Below are positions 35,109 to 42,723 of a stretch of DNA of 42,723 bases, one piece after another. Both the position numbers and the translations under genes were made by a program. Under the pieces are notes generated by a model that did not search any database, was not told where the DNA came from, and was given only the letters and a program-made list of their open reading frames with translations. This stretch comes from an uncultured Verrucomicrobiota bacterium (lineage in GTDB: Bacteria; Verrucomicrobiota; Verrucomicrobiia; Opitutales; Seribacteraceae), in NCBI GenBank assembly GCA_902580225.1, contig CACHJU010000018.1, forward strand, positions 1 through 42,723, read 5' to 3'. Each line of letters opens with the position of its first letter. Position 1 is the stretch's first letter.

Positions 35109-36329
35109 TTATAAATAGTTCGGTCTTAATCTTTTATCGGATGCAAGCTTGATGAATACAAGGCAACCGAGCATGATTAATATTGCGGATCCCCATGAGA
35201 CTGCATGGGGTCCCAGGTTCATAAGAATCCAGTAGCCCAGAAAAGGAGCTGGTAAGCCTCTCGTTCCGGAAAAAAATAAATGCAAGCTCATGTAACTAGC
35301 TTCCATTCCTTTAGGTGCGACTTTAGTAACCCATAATGTCCAGACCATTGTGCCGCCACCAATTCCTGTTCCAATTAATGCGGATGAAAGGCAAAGTAAT
35401 GGAAGGCTTTTGGACTGAAAGAAAAGAAAAAGACCCAATAGGAAAAAAATGTCTGCAGATGTTCTTACATAGGCTAAGTTGAACTTATCATAAGCCCGGC
35501 CCCAAATTGGTGTACTGCCAATATCTGTGACCAGCGGAACGACCATTGTAATAGAAAGAACCATAGTGTTGCTGAAATTCAGTCCATAAGCCGGATTAAC
35601 TAAATATTCCACACGAATTGGTATCGTCAACAAGACGCCAATACCAGTTAGCATCAATCCTGATAACATCCATAAGAAAAGCCGATCTTTAGTCGCCTGC
35701 AGAAGATTTTTGAATAAGCCTAGAGAATCTGATTCGAGTGGTTTGGATGGAATTTTCAGATGGAAGTATGCCGTGCCAAGGCAAATTAGAAAAGTGCCAA
35801 AGGCTATAAACTTAAAGTAGCTAAGGTCCAAATCCAGAATTAGTCCGATAAAAAGTGCGGTGGCACCCCCGGCCGCGGATGAAAGCATGAGGTTACCGGA
35901 AATTCGCCCCCCTTTTTCATTAGAGCTGTAATTATTAGAGTATATATGAATCATCATCGATGGTACCTGAACAGCAAGTATACAGCCCAGTAATACACAA
36001 ATTACATAAAACCAAGCAGAGGGTGATATAGCAGAGATTAAAATAAAAATAGCCGTTAACGCCATCAGGGCTGAGCAGATTTTGCTAACTGGTATTCTGC
36101 TCTTTCCAATAAGAATTAAAAATATAGGTGCAAAAAGAAATCCGATGGCTCCTCCACTGGCCAATAATGATTTTGCGGTATCGGATGCATCGAAATATCG
36201 AATGGCAACCAGCAGGCATGTGGAGGCAAAACTAGCCTCCACGATGCTATTACAAGTATTTCTCCAGAGATCAAACTTTTGAGTTTTTGAGGCGATACCT
36301 TTTGGATAATCTTTGGATTCGCCACTCAT
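35109..36329 (-). CDS. Major facilitator superfamily transporter
   Basis: A 406-residue protein with about twelve membrane segments and a central cytoplasmic loop (around LKIPSKPLESDSLGLFKNLL), the arrangement of MFS carriers. No motif A of drug exporters is clear. It includes PIWGRAYDKFNLAYVRTSADIFFLL (in parts), comparable to the loop 8-9 region. It lies 65 bp upstream of the TonB receptor gene on the same strand. Such pairs occur in uptake or release of siderophores, sugars or other small molecules, but no substrate can be assigned. Confidence 0.85.
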   Translation of the reverse strand: MSGESKDYPKGIASKTQKFDLWRNTCNSIVEASFASTCLLVAIRYFDASDTAKSLLASGGAIGFLFAPIFLILIGKSRIPVSKICSALMALTAIFILISAISPSAWFYVICVLLGCILAVQVPSMMIHIYSNNYSSNEKGGRISGNLMLSSAAGGATALFIGLILDLDLSYFKFIAFGTFLICLGTAYFHLKIPSKPLESDSLGLFKNLLQATKDRLFLWMLSGLMLTGIGVLLTIPIRVEYLVNPAYGLNFSNTMVLSITMVVPLVTDIGSTPIWGRAYDKFNLAYVRTSADIFFLLGLFLFFQSKSLPLLCLSSALIGTGIGGGTMVWTLWVTKVAPKGMEASYMSLHLFFSGTRGLPAPFLGYWILMNLGPHAVSWGSAILIMLGCLVFIKLASDKRLRPNYL

Positions 36330-36422
36330 TAGTACTTTGCTCGATCTCTGAAAATATTTAAAAACTCATCGATAATCTTTTAAGTTAACAAGCAAATTTA
36401 TTGAGACTTTTACACTTTTTTA

Positions 36423-37427
36423 TTACCAGGCGTACTGCCAACCAAAAGTCCAAGTGGAATCAAGCTCCAGTTGGACACCATTTACTTTTTGATCTAGAGG
36501 CGTTTCCCACTCGGCAGCCAAGCGATGGCCTTTCAGTCCGCCGTCTTGGAAATAGTAATTAAGACCTATGCCAAATGTTGTTAGATCACGGCCTTGGGAA
36601 GTAGCTTGATTACTGGGGCTCATGTTTTTTTGCATAGTGGTTAATCCTTTGTGAGCTCCATCAATTTCCTTTTGGCTCGAATAATTAAATTTTGCTGATG
36701 CACTCAGGAAATCAGTAATCTTCCGTGCTCCCCATAATGCCGCCTCAAATTTGTTACCTAAGGTGTAATCCTGATCATTTTCTCCAATTCGAATAATTCC
36801 ACCTAATTGTACTCCATAAGAATAATTTTCGGTTTGTCCAAGATAAGTAATTGCTGGATGAAAATCCAATGTACCTGAGCCCAATTGCATGCCATATCCT
36901 AGTATATTATTTCCTGATTTTTCATCAATTGAACCTGTTGGTAAACTTATTCCAAGGTTGAGATGAGCACGCCTTCCGTCTTCCCAGCTCGCAATGTCAT
37001 ATAAGCCTGCAAGTTTTAAGTCACCGATACCAGAACTTTTAGTATTCATGGTCATATTCATTGGCATAATCATATTCATTTCATTCTCTAGGTAGTTCAG
37101 CATTCCCACTAGAGTCCATTTGTCAGAAATGGCGTGCATAGTTCCAAACATATGCATATCCATTGTCATTTCTGTGGGAACCATGCTCGTCATCCCAGTT
37201 AATTGACTTGTTGCCGTGACCGATTCGGAACCTTTGAGTAACCCCTTCATATCCATGGTCATGTAGCGATAGGATATCATCCATTCGCCCATGGCATGCA
37301 TGTGGTCACCCATTACAGAAATAGGTGCGTGTCCATCTGGCCGGGCTGCAGTCCAGGGTCCTTCATGGGCGGTGGAAACAGAGACATTTATAATAAGGGA
37401 AGCAAAGATGAGAGATAAATTTTTCAT
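36423..37427 (-). CDS. Methionine-rich outer-membrane protein (putative transporter)
   Basis: The start taken is ATG 37427, where a signal peptide begins (MKNLSLIFASLIINVSVSTAHEG); the longer frame to 37514 would place it internally. The mature protein begins with HAPISVMGDHMHAMGEWMISYRY, then MTMDMHMFGTMH and MNMIMPMNMTMN: about 25 methionines in 334 residues, nearly all in the first third, with interspersed His. The rest has alternating strands ending in an aromatic residue (FGWQYAW), like a beta-barrel of the phenol/MetA-pathway transporter type. Met/His clusters of this kind favour Cu(I) or similar soft metal binding; I infer a metal function. Genes for a CxxC protein and a HupE protein lie upstream on the same strand. 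Confidence 0.7.
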   Translation of the reverse strand: MKNLSLIFASLIINVSVSTAHEGPWTAARPDGHAPISVMGDHMHAMGEWMISYRYMTMDMKGLLKGSESVTATSQLTGMTSMVPTEMTMDMHMFGTMHAISDKWTLVGMLNYLENEMNMIMPMNMTMNTKSSGIGDLKLAGLYDIASWEDGRRAHLNLGISLPTGSIDEKSGNNILGYGMQLGSGTLDFHPAITYLGQTENYSYGVQLGGIIRIGENDQDYTLGNKFEAALWGARKITDFLSASAKFNYSSQKEIDGAHKGLTTMQKNMSPSNQATSQGRDLTTFGIGLNYYFQDGGLKGHRLAAEWETPLDQKVNGVQLELDSTWTFGWQYAW

Positions 37428-37550
37428 TGTAGTAAAAAGATTGAAATTTTGATTGTAGCTGAAAAAAACGAACCAAGATGTATACTTTAAAATACATAAT
37501 ATAAAATTTTCCACGCTTTGGGTGGAAAGTAAGGTTCGACAGGAGAATGC

Positions 37551-37940
37551 TTACGCTCTGGTCCGCGGAGGAGGGAGTTTCGCAGGATCGTAGGTAGAGG
37601 AGATATGCCAGATAGGAGGGTATAATTCTCCAACCATTTTTAACCCAGGATCAGTAATAATTTCAGAATTTTCCGACGCTAATTTTAATTTGTGCGAAAA
37701 AATCTCTATGGACGCTAAATCTTTTTTTTCTGAATCTGTTTGTTCGCTCACAAATTGACAGACGCTACAAGCGTTATCACCATTGAATGTCCATTCTAAC
37801 GATAAACTGATTGACTGGGTTTCCTGGTAAAATTCATCAATCATATTTAACCACGCTCCCACTTGAACGAAGGCCAATGGCATACCGCTTATTGTCAGGG
37901 TTGAAAGAAAAGAAAGGAATTGTAGAATTCTTTTGAACAT
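37551..37940 (-). CDS. Small secreted protein with a CxxC motif
   Basis: A 129-residue protein with a signal-like N-terminus (LQFLSFLSTLTISGMPLAFVQ). The mature part contains one ACSVCQF motif (CxxC) near residue 57 in a region of mixed charge and ends in a Pro/Arg-rich tail (PPPRTRA). I do not recognise a named family; it faintly resembles the short secreted CPLC-type proteins (DUF2946-like) found near metal genes. It lies between the methionine-rich outer-membrane protein and the HupE-type protein on the same strand, with gaps of 123 and 97 bp. A metal-binding or redox role is conceivable but unproven. Confidence 0.6.
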   Translation of the reverse strand: MFKRILQFLSFLSTLTISGMPLAFVQVGAWLNMIDEFYQETQSISLSLEWTFNGDNACSVCQFVSEQTDSEKKDLASIEIFSHKLKLASENSEIITDPGLKMVGELYPPIWHISSTYDPAKLPPPRTRA

Positions 37941-38037
37941 GAATTGGGACTTTCTCTTTAGAAACTTTAAAATGACGGAATGTTCAAGAGTTTTTAGCCA
38001 GTGAAACTTATTTAATTATGGCGTGCCTTTTTAAAAA

Positions 38038-39246
38038 TTAAACAAAGATTCGCTCGATCGTCCAATAAATTCCCATTAGTGCAATGAGAATCGAACAGGG
38101 AACAACTGCGATCTTTCGATATGTTGCTTCATCTTTTAGCCAGAAAGTTAAAAAAAATACGATTATAATTACGGCTAATTGACCGAATTCAACTCCAACA
38201 TTAAAGCCAAGTAGCCCAATTACCAGCGATGTTGGATCCAAATCAAAAGCTGATAGGGCACCGGCAAAGCCAAGACCATGAATCAAGCCAAAGAAAAAGA
38301 CAATGAACAACCTTGAATGTCGATAGTTAGGAAAGAAAATATTTTCAAGTGCTACCACAGCTATGCTTGCCGCTATAATGGGTTCAACCACATGAGGTGG
38401 TGCTGATATTAATTCCAGAGTCGCAAGCCCAAGGGTAATAGTGTGAGCAATCGTAAATACGGAGACTTGGTATAAAATCGGCTTCCATTTTCTTGAAAGA
38501 AAAAAGAGTCCAAGTACGAATAGGATGTGATCAAGACCAAAAGGGAGAACATGGACAAATCCTTGCCTGGCAAAAGAGTAAAAGGTGCTTCTGGCATCCT
38601 CCCTACGTTCTTCTACACTTTTCTCAGCAATTGATCCTGATTTTTGTGTCACTTGTTCAGTAGTTGATTCTGATTTTTGCTCAACCTTGTGTTGTGCAAT
38701 CGATTTTTCGTCAATAAAAGAAAGATCAAATTTAAAACTTTCTTCATTAGGAAAAAGAACATTTACTCGTCTTTGAGGTTTCCCATTTATTTGATTCGTA
38801 AAAACTAGATCGTAGGGAGCTTCGTCCTGTGACCTTATTTGATAAAAAGCAGAGTTATTATCGAGAGAAATATCATACTGGCCTTGTAAAACTAAAATGT
38901 TCTCCTCACTTAAATCTCCCCCATCCTGTTCCACGAAATCAAATTTAAATTCAGGCAGATACCAATCATTGTTGCCAAAGCGTAATTGAAGAGCATTTTC
39001 GATCATACTTTTCGCCTGCAGAATAAGATCTGTTTTGTTTGAGTCAGAAAGTTGTTCGAAAGCACTGCTTGTAAGGAAAGGCACCTGCTCAGGGTCTTCA
39101 GCAAAACTTCTTGTGTCTATTTCGATATAAATAGAGCTATTACCGTCAGAATTAAACTTACCAATGACTGGTATGTCTGGAATGGGATGTCCATACAGAA
39201 ACACTGATAGAAATGGAAAGAAAAGGAGGATTTTCAAAAATCTCAT
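38038..39246 (-). CDS. HupE/UreJ-family membrane protein with N-terminal periplasmic domain
   Basis: A 402-residue protein: signal peptide (about 1-19), a periplasmic domain of about 200 residues (20-220), then a HupE/UreJ-type membrane domain beginning VHVLPFGLDHILFVLGLFFLS with conserved His and Asp, followed by VSVFTIAHTITLGLA, FGLIHGLGFAGALS and a terminal segment. About seven membrane spans. HupE/UreJ proteins are nickel (or cobalt) permeases associated with hydrogenases and ureases, but the long form with a large periplasmic part is often found away from these enzymes, as here. A metal uptake role is therefore plausible, not certain. Confidence 0.85.
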   Translation of the reverse strand: MRFLKILLFFPFLSVFLYGHPIPDIPVIGKFNSDGNSSIYIEIDTRSFAEDPEQVPFLTSSAFEQLSDSNKTDLILQAKSMIENALQLRFGNNDWYLPEFKFDFVEQDGGDLSEENILVLQGQYDISLDNNSAFYQIRSQDEAPYDLVFTNQINGKPQRRVNVLFPNEESFKFDLSFIDEKSIAQHKVEQKSESTTEQVTQKSGSIAEKSVEERREDARSTFYSFARQGFVHVLPFGLDHILFVLGLFFLSRKWKPILYQVSVFTIAHTITLGLATLELISAPPHVVEPIIAASIAVVALENIFFPNYRHSRLFIVFFFGLIHGLGFAGALSAFDLDPTSLVIGLLGFNVGVEFGQLAVIIIVFFLTFWLKDEATYRKIAVVPCSILIALMGIYWTIERIFV

Positions 39247-39349
39247 CTTTAAAAGAAAAATCTTAGGTTGAGGAAAGTTAATTAGGTTATTTTGTAAAAT
39301 TAGTAATATTAAGAAGTTCTTTCTTGTCTATCTTGTATTTGGATATTCA

Positions 39350-39361
39350 ATGTATACTTTA
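39350..39361 (+). promoter_or_regulatory. Likely -10 region of the small secreted Cys/Lys-rich protein gene
   Basis: TATACT (39353-39358) lies about 33 bp upstream of the ATG at 39391 and is a good -10 candidate; a -35 is uncertain (TTGTAT around 39333 is rather close). The same 12-mer, ATGTATACTTTA, recurs at 37478-37489, upstream of the methionine-rich protein gene. Confidence 0.3.
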
Positions 39362-39390
39362 TTTAATATTAATCCTCAACATTACCCATC

Positions 39391-39699
39391 ATGAAAAAAA
39401 TATTCTCAATTCTCGCTTCTCTTGCATTCGCAGGTTCCGTTTTTGCTGGATGTCCATCCAAACCCATTCACGGAAAAGTAGTTGGTTTTGACGAAGAGTC
39501 TAAAACCCTTACTGTTGCTGGTAAAGGTGGTCAAAAGAAGGTACAAATAGGCAGTAAAACAAAAATGGATGGTATTGATTGTCCAACGAAACTAGCCAAA
39601 GGTGACCGTGTTAAGATTGAAGGTTGCAACTGCAAAAGTAAAACAGCCACCAAAATTGCAATGGCGAAAGGAAAAGGAAAGAAAGAAAAGAAAGGATAA
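39391..39699 (+). CDS. Small secreted Cys- and Lys-rich protein
   Basis: A 102-residue protein with a clear signal peptide (AFAGSVFAG). The mature part is a short beta-rich region (HGKVVGFDEESKTLTVAGKG) resembling DUF5666/OB-like small domains, with four Cys (CPSK, DCPT, GCNCK) and a basic tail (KGKGKKEKKG). The Cys-x-Cys and spaced Cys could bind metal, or form disulfides in the periplasm. It is the only plus-strand gene between 28.5 and 42.7 kb, and lies between the HupE gene and a metal ABC importer. A bidirectional terminator follows it. Family not certain. Confidence 0.75.
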   Translation: MKKIFSILASLAFAGSVFAGCPSKPIHGKVVGFDEESKTLTVAGKGGQKKVQIGSKTKMDGIDCPTKLAKGDRVKIEGCNCKSKTATKIAMAKGKGKKEKKG

Positions 39700-39721
39700 T
39701 TTCTTTTTTAAATAAAAATTT

Positions 39722-39752
39722 AAAGTCTCTGGATTTCCAGAGACTTTTTTTT
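39722..39752. terminator. Rho-independent terminator, probably bidirectional
   Basis: An 11-bp perfect stem (39722-39732 with 39737-39747), loop ATTT, is followed by eight T on the plus strand; the opposite flank is A-rich, so the minus strand also ends in a T-rich tail. It separates the plus-strand secreted protein gene from the convergent metal-permease gene, whose stop codon is at 39776. Confidence 0.9.
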
Positions 39753-39775
39753 GGTCCGGATTAAAAATGTCTTTT

Positions 39776-40723
39776 TCATATTACTTTCTTTTTAAAGTAT
39801 ATTTTTCTAAAAATACCGTCTTCAATTCCAAATAACCATGCAAACCCAAAACAAGCCATTGCCACGACGACCATAGAGGCTGCAATGGAACAATCCAACC
39901 ATCTAGCTAGGCAAAAGCCACCTAATGAATATATTAAAGCGAGTGGAACCGAACATAAAAGAATTGCAGGCATTCTTGTGAAAAAAAATGAAGCAGTGGT
40001 GGAGGGGAAAATAAGCATAGCTATCACAAGAATGACTCCAACGGATTCAAAAGATGCAACTATTGTGACTGCAAGCATGAGCATTAGACCATAGTGAATT
40101 AGTTTAATTGGAAGCCCGAGAGAAACTGACAGGGTTTCGTCAAAACTGGTGACTAAAAGTTGTTTATAAAAGGCAGCTATTAAAATGATGATGATCAAGG
40201 TCACCCCACCCATGGTAACTAGTGGACGAGGGCCTATTTCAAACCCTTTCCAAACTAGAATTTCAGATATTGGAGTAAATCCAATTTCGCCATATAGCAA
40301 ACATTCTGCATCTATGTGTGCATTACTACCCATTTGGGTAATAAGCAAAACACCAATTGCAAAAAAACTAGTAAAGGTCAGACCCAAGGCTGCATCCAAT
40401 TTCAAAGGTGTTTTCTTGTTTAACCATTCGATGCAAAAACTACAAAGTAAGCCGGCTCCGCAAGCACCCATAAACATAGGGAATAAAGCTTTCGATTGAG
40501 TTGCAATAAAGGCAATTGCAAGACCGGGAAGAATACCATGACTTATCGCATCTCCCATTAGAGCAAGTTTTCGAACCACAATGAAGGCTCCTATCAATCC
40601 GCAGGAAAGAGATACCATAAAACCCATGGCCACAATTTTGCCATTCCATGCAACACTCTCCGGTGATGACCATGGCATCCAAAATGTATCCCTGATGTCA
40701 AGGGGTGGGAAAAATTCAATCAT
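39776..40723 (-). CDS. Zn/Mn/Fe-type ABC transporter permease (ZnuB/MntB family), second permease
   Basis: A 315-residue protein with about eight or nine membrane segments and family text: VVRKLALMGDAISHGILPGLAI and SVGVILVIAMLIFPSTTASFF. It contains the GDAISHGILPG motif of the cluster 9 metal-uptake permeases. It is preceded by another permease gene, fused to a DtxR-like domain, with one base between them; two unlike permeases in one operon are typical of MntCD/SitCD/TroCD-type importers. Zinc, manganese and iron remain possible. No metal-specific residue can be assigned by eye. Confidence 0.93.
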   Translation of the reverse strand: MIEFFPPLDIRDTFWMPWSSPESVAWNGKIVAMGFMVSLSCGLIGAFIVVRKLALMGDAISHGILPGLAIAFIATQSKALFPMFMGACGAGLLCSFCIEWLNKKTPLKLDAALGLTFTSFFAIGVLLITQMGSNAHIDAECLLYGEIGFTPISEILVWKGFEIGPRPLVTMGGVTLIIIILIAAFYKQLLVTSFDETLSVSLGLPIKLIHYGLMLMLAVTIVASFESVGVILVIAMLIFPSTTASFFFTRMPAILLCSVPLALIYSLGGFCLARWLDCSIAASMVVVAMACFGFAWLFGIEDGIFRKIYFKKKVI

Positions 40724-40724
40724 A

Positions 40725-42182
40725 TTAAATCTTTAGCGATTTTTTCGTAACATATCCTTGTTCAATATCTTTTTGGCTCGGTATGAGTTTCCCATGAGGG
40801 TCGCGGGTTGGATTAGATAAAATGCGTTCAATTTTGCGAACGGTTTCGTCTCCAAGAACATGTTCAATTTTTTCCGCATCATCATGTACATGGTCAGGTG
40901 AATACTGAACTTCATTAGTGAGATATAATTCCCAAAGTCTATGATTTCTCACTATTCGACAGGCTTCACTCCATCCATTGGGAGACAGAGAGATAATATT
41001 TTCTCCAGGCAGAGTCTTACTTTTAATTAGATTAATGAATGCATATTCTTTTTTCACTAAAGATACAACTTCCTGATAAACTTCAGGAACACTGATTCTT
41101 CTTCTTTTTGCCAAGTTACCGAGCAGCACAGTATCTTCTGAAAAATGATTCTTCTCCAATTCCTGATAAATCGCTTTAAGGGTATTTTCCAGCGCAATCT
41201 TTTTCTTTTTACCGCGAAATCTTAACCATTTTAATAATAACCCATTTTCATGATGGAGAAAAAGGGTGAGGAAGAAGAAAAATGTGGAAGTCAGAACTAT
41301 AAGCGGTCCGGTTGGCAATCGGCTTCCGAGAAATGATAGATAAGAACCAATGATCCCTGCGGTTATACCTAAAAAAGCCGACCAGACAAGTAATGCTTTC
41401 ATCTTTTGAGTAATGATTGAGGCCGTTGCTGCAGGAATAATCAACAATGCAGAAACAAGAATTACTCCTACTATTTGAAGTGAGGTAATGATCGAAAAAG
41501 CTAGTAACATCCAAATTAGATATTGTAAAAAATCAACTGGAAGACCTAGGGAGCGGGCATATCCGGGGTCAAACCCAGTTACCAGTATTTCCTTATAAAA
41601 CAGACAGGAAATTAGAACAATTAAAGCAGATGAAATTACCATACTCCCAACATCAGTAGTTGAGAGTCCAGTAATTTGACCAAAAAGGTAACGGTCAATT
41701 CCGGATTGATTTCCCAATTCCATCTTTTGGATTCTGGTTAAAAGACAAATTCCGACCGCATAAAATCCTGATAAAACCAAGCCAAGTGCACTATCCAATT
41801 TGATTTTAGTCGATTTTTTGATTAACGAAATTAAAAAAACACCCAAAAAACCGGCAACCATTGCACCTACAATAATACTTAGAGAATTTTTGGACTGACT
41901 CCATAGAAAACCGACTGCAACTCCTGGAAGAACTGCATGTGAAAGGGTATCCCCGAAAAGAGATAATCTTCTGGTCACCACAAATCCACCCATTAAGCCA
42001 CAACCCAAACCCATAAAAATTACCCCCAGAATTACGACCTGGACCGAATGGTCTGAAAAAGAAAAAAATCGAACTGTTTTTGAAACTAATGTAAAGTCAT
42101 TATTTACTGTGGTAGCAGATATGTTCCCAAACGGATAAATCGTCAGAAGAATTAGATATAGTTTAAAAAAAATCAATCGCAT
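40725..42182 (-). CDS. Metal ABC transporter permease fused to a DtxR/MntR-like regulatory domain
   Basis: 485 residues. The N-terminal part (about 40-315) is a metal-uptake permease (VVTRRLSLFGDTLSHAVLPGVAVGF; IVGVILVSALLIIPAATASI). After the last segment a basic linker (FRGKKKKI) leads to a C-terminal DtxR-like region (about 335-485): winged-helix-like LGNLAKRRRISVPEVYQEV, then NHRLWELYLTNEV, the metal-site-like HVHDDAEKIEHVL, and DPHGKLIP. Such fusions are found in several PVC and Bacteroidota operons, to my recollection. The domain probably senses cytoplasmic metal and may regulate the transporter rather than bind DNA. Next to the ATPase gene (44 bp) and the second permease (1 bp). Confidence 0.9.
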   Translation of the reverse strand: MRLIFFKLYLILLTIYPFGNISATTVNNDFTLVSKTVRFFSFSDHSVQVVILGVIFMGLGCGLMGGFVVTRRLSLFGDTLSHAVLPGVAVGFLWSQSKNSLSIIVGAMVAGFLGVFLISLIKKSTKIKLDSALGLVLSGFYAVGICLLTRIQKMELGNQSGIDRYLFGQITGLSTTDVGSMVISSALIVLISCLFYKEILVTGFDPGYARSLGLPVDFLQYLIWMLLAFSIITSLQIVGVILVSALLIIPAATASIITQKMKALLVWSAFLGITAGIIGSYLSFLGSRLPTGPLIVLTSTFFFFLTLFLHHENGLLLKWLRFRGKKKKIALENTLKAIYQELEKNHFSEDTVLLGNLAKRRRISVPEVYQEVVSLVKKEYAFINLIKSKTLPGENIISLSPNGWSEACRIVRNHRLWELYLTNEVQYSPDHVHDDAEKIEHVLGDETVRKIERILSNPTRDPHGKLIPSQKDIEQGYVTKKSLKI

Positions 42183-42226
42183 GTCTTTTTATAATGATCT
42201 GATGAATGTAAGAATTTATTTATAGG

Positions 42227-42723
42227 TCATTGTTTTTTGATCGAAATTTGAGCAGACTGATCGGCAATCTCAGTAAAAACAGTCAGCCTCCCGCCATAAG
42301 TTTTTTGCAGGAGATCTTTTGTAAATATTTCATTTATTGTTCCATATCCCACCAACCTCATATTGAGCAGAATTAGATGATCAAAATATTGCTTTGCGTT
42401 CGATAGATCATGGTGCACCACAATCAAGGTTTTCCCTTTTTTTTTCAATTCCCTGAGAATTTCGATTATGGCTGTTTCGGTCACAGCATCCACTCCGGCA
42501 AAAGGTTCATCCATCAAATACAAATCGCTTTCCTGTGCTAGAGCCCTTGCCAGAAAAACTCTTTGTTGCTGTCCCCCTGAAAGTTTGCCAATTTGCCGAT
42601 CTGCATAAGGGGACATGTTGACTTTTTCAAGGCATTCGTAAGCAATATTTCGATCTTTTTTACTTACTCGTTTTAACCATCCATTATGACCGTATCTGCC
42701 CATTAGGACCACATCCAGAACAG
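42227..42723 (-). CDS. Zn/Mn/Fe-type ABC transporter ATP-binding protein (5' end outside window)
   Basis: The frame runs to the right edge, so the visible 161+ residues are the C-terminal part; the GTG at 42712 is internal (the preceding codons continue as ...VLDVVLMGRYGH). Signature [17 protein letters not shown], Walker B DLYLMDEPFAGVD and switch TLIVVHHDLSN are present; Walker A is outside. DVVLMGRYG is typical for ZnuC/MntA-type ATPases. It is the first of the three importer genes in view; a substrate-binding protein gene is expected further upstream (to the right). Confidence 0.93.
   Translation of the reverse strand, partial: VLDVVLMGRYGHNGWLKRVSKKDRNIAYECLEKVNMSPYADRQIGKLSGGQQQRVFLARALAQESDLYLMDEPFAGVDAVTETAIIEILRELKKKGKTLIVVHHDLSNAKQYFDHLILLNMRLVGYGTINEIFTKDLLQKTYGGRLTVFTEIADQSAQISIKKQ

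Overview
The window reads as chromosomal DNA from a member of the PVC superphylum, most likely a marine Verrucomicrobiota. Support comes from PVC marker families: a PVC-type membrane-bound dehydrogenase with a separate CxxCH heme domain, a DUF1549/DUF1553 (PSCyt2/PSD1) protein followed by a DUF1501 protein, and an S1C-like protein with a PDZ domain inserted in it. The DNA is AT-rich by eye, Shine-Dalgarno sequences are weak, and TTG/GTG starts recur. I see no tRNA, rRNA, CRISPR array, transposase or insertion sequence. The lineage call is inference from gene families; no marker gene is present.

Layout. 1-2471: a dehydrogenase/HEAT protein (cut by the left edge) and a separately encoded c-type heme protein. 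2915-7420: a response regulator with a degenerate HD-GYP-like output domain, a hybrid-free histidine kinase, and a lipoprotein of the formylglycine-generating-enzyme fold with a ~260-residue insertion. 7415-10634 (minus): a catalytically complete HtrA-like protease, a protease-dead partner, and a membrane-anchored ModA-like binding protein. 10709-13421 (minus): arsR-arsC-aquaglyceroporin-chrA.

13553-25744 (plus) is a dense phosphate-starvation region: glycosyltransferase and PlcP-like metallophosphoesterase (candidate phospholipid-to-glycolipid remodelling pair), pstS, phoB, phoR, pstC, pstA, pstB, phoU, then a Na/Pi cotransporter and a separately encoded PhoU-like domain. PstC and PstA each carry an unusual ~250-residue helical insertion after the first membrane segment. 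GTTACA-type repeats on an 11-bp grid upstream of phoB form a plausible Pho box. Arsenate enters through phosphate transporters, so the divergent ars operon fits the neighbourhood.

25817-42723 is dominated by membrane and probably metal-related functions: a LolD/MacB-type ABC ATPase, FtsX-like permease and DUF3299 lipoprotein (resembling parts of the zinc-regulated zrg operon of Vibrio); a secreted cyclophilin; the DUF1501/DUF1549 pair; a TonB-dependent receptor with a Fur/Zur-like dyad upstream; an MFS transporter; a methionine-rich outer-membrane protein; a small CxxC protein; a HupE/UreJ-type protein; a small secreted Cys/Lys-rich protein; and a Zn/Mn/Fe-type ABC importer whose first permease is fused to a DtxR-like domain and whose ATPase runs off the right edge.

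The most original features are the enlarged PstC/PstA pair, the lipid-remodelling pair next to pst/pho, the pseudoprotease/protease pair, the insertion-bearing FGE-like lipoprotein, and the Met-rich/CxxC/HupE module.
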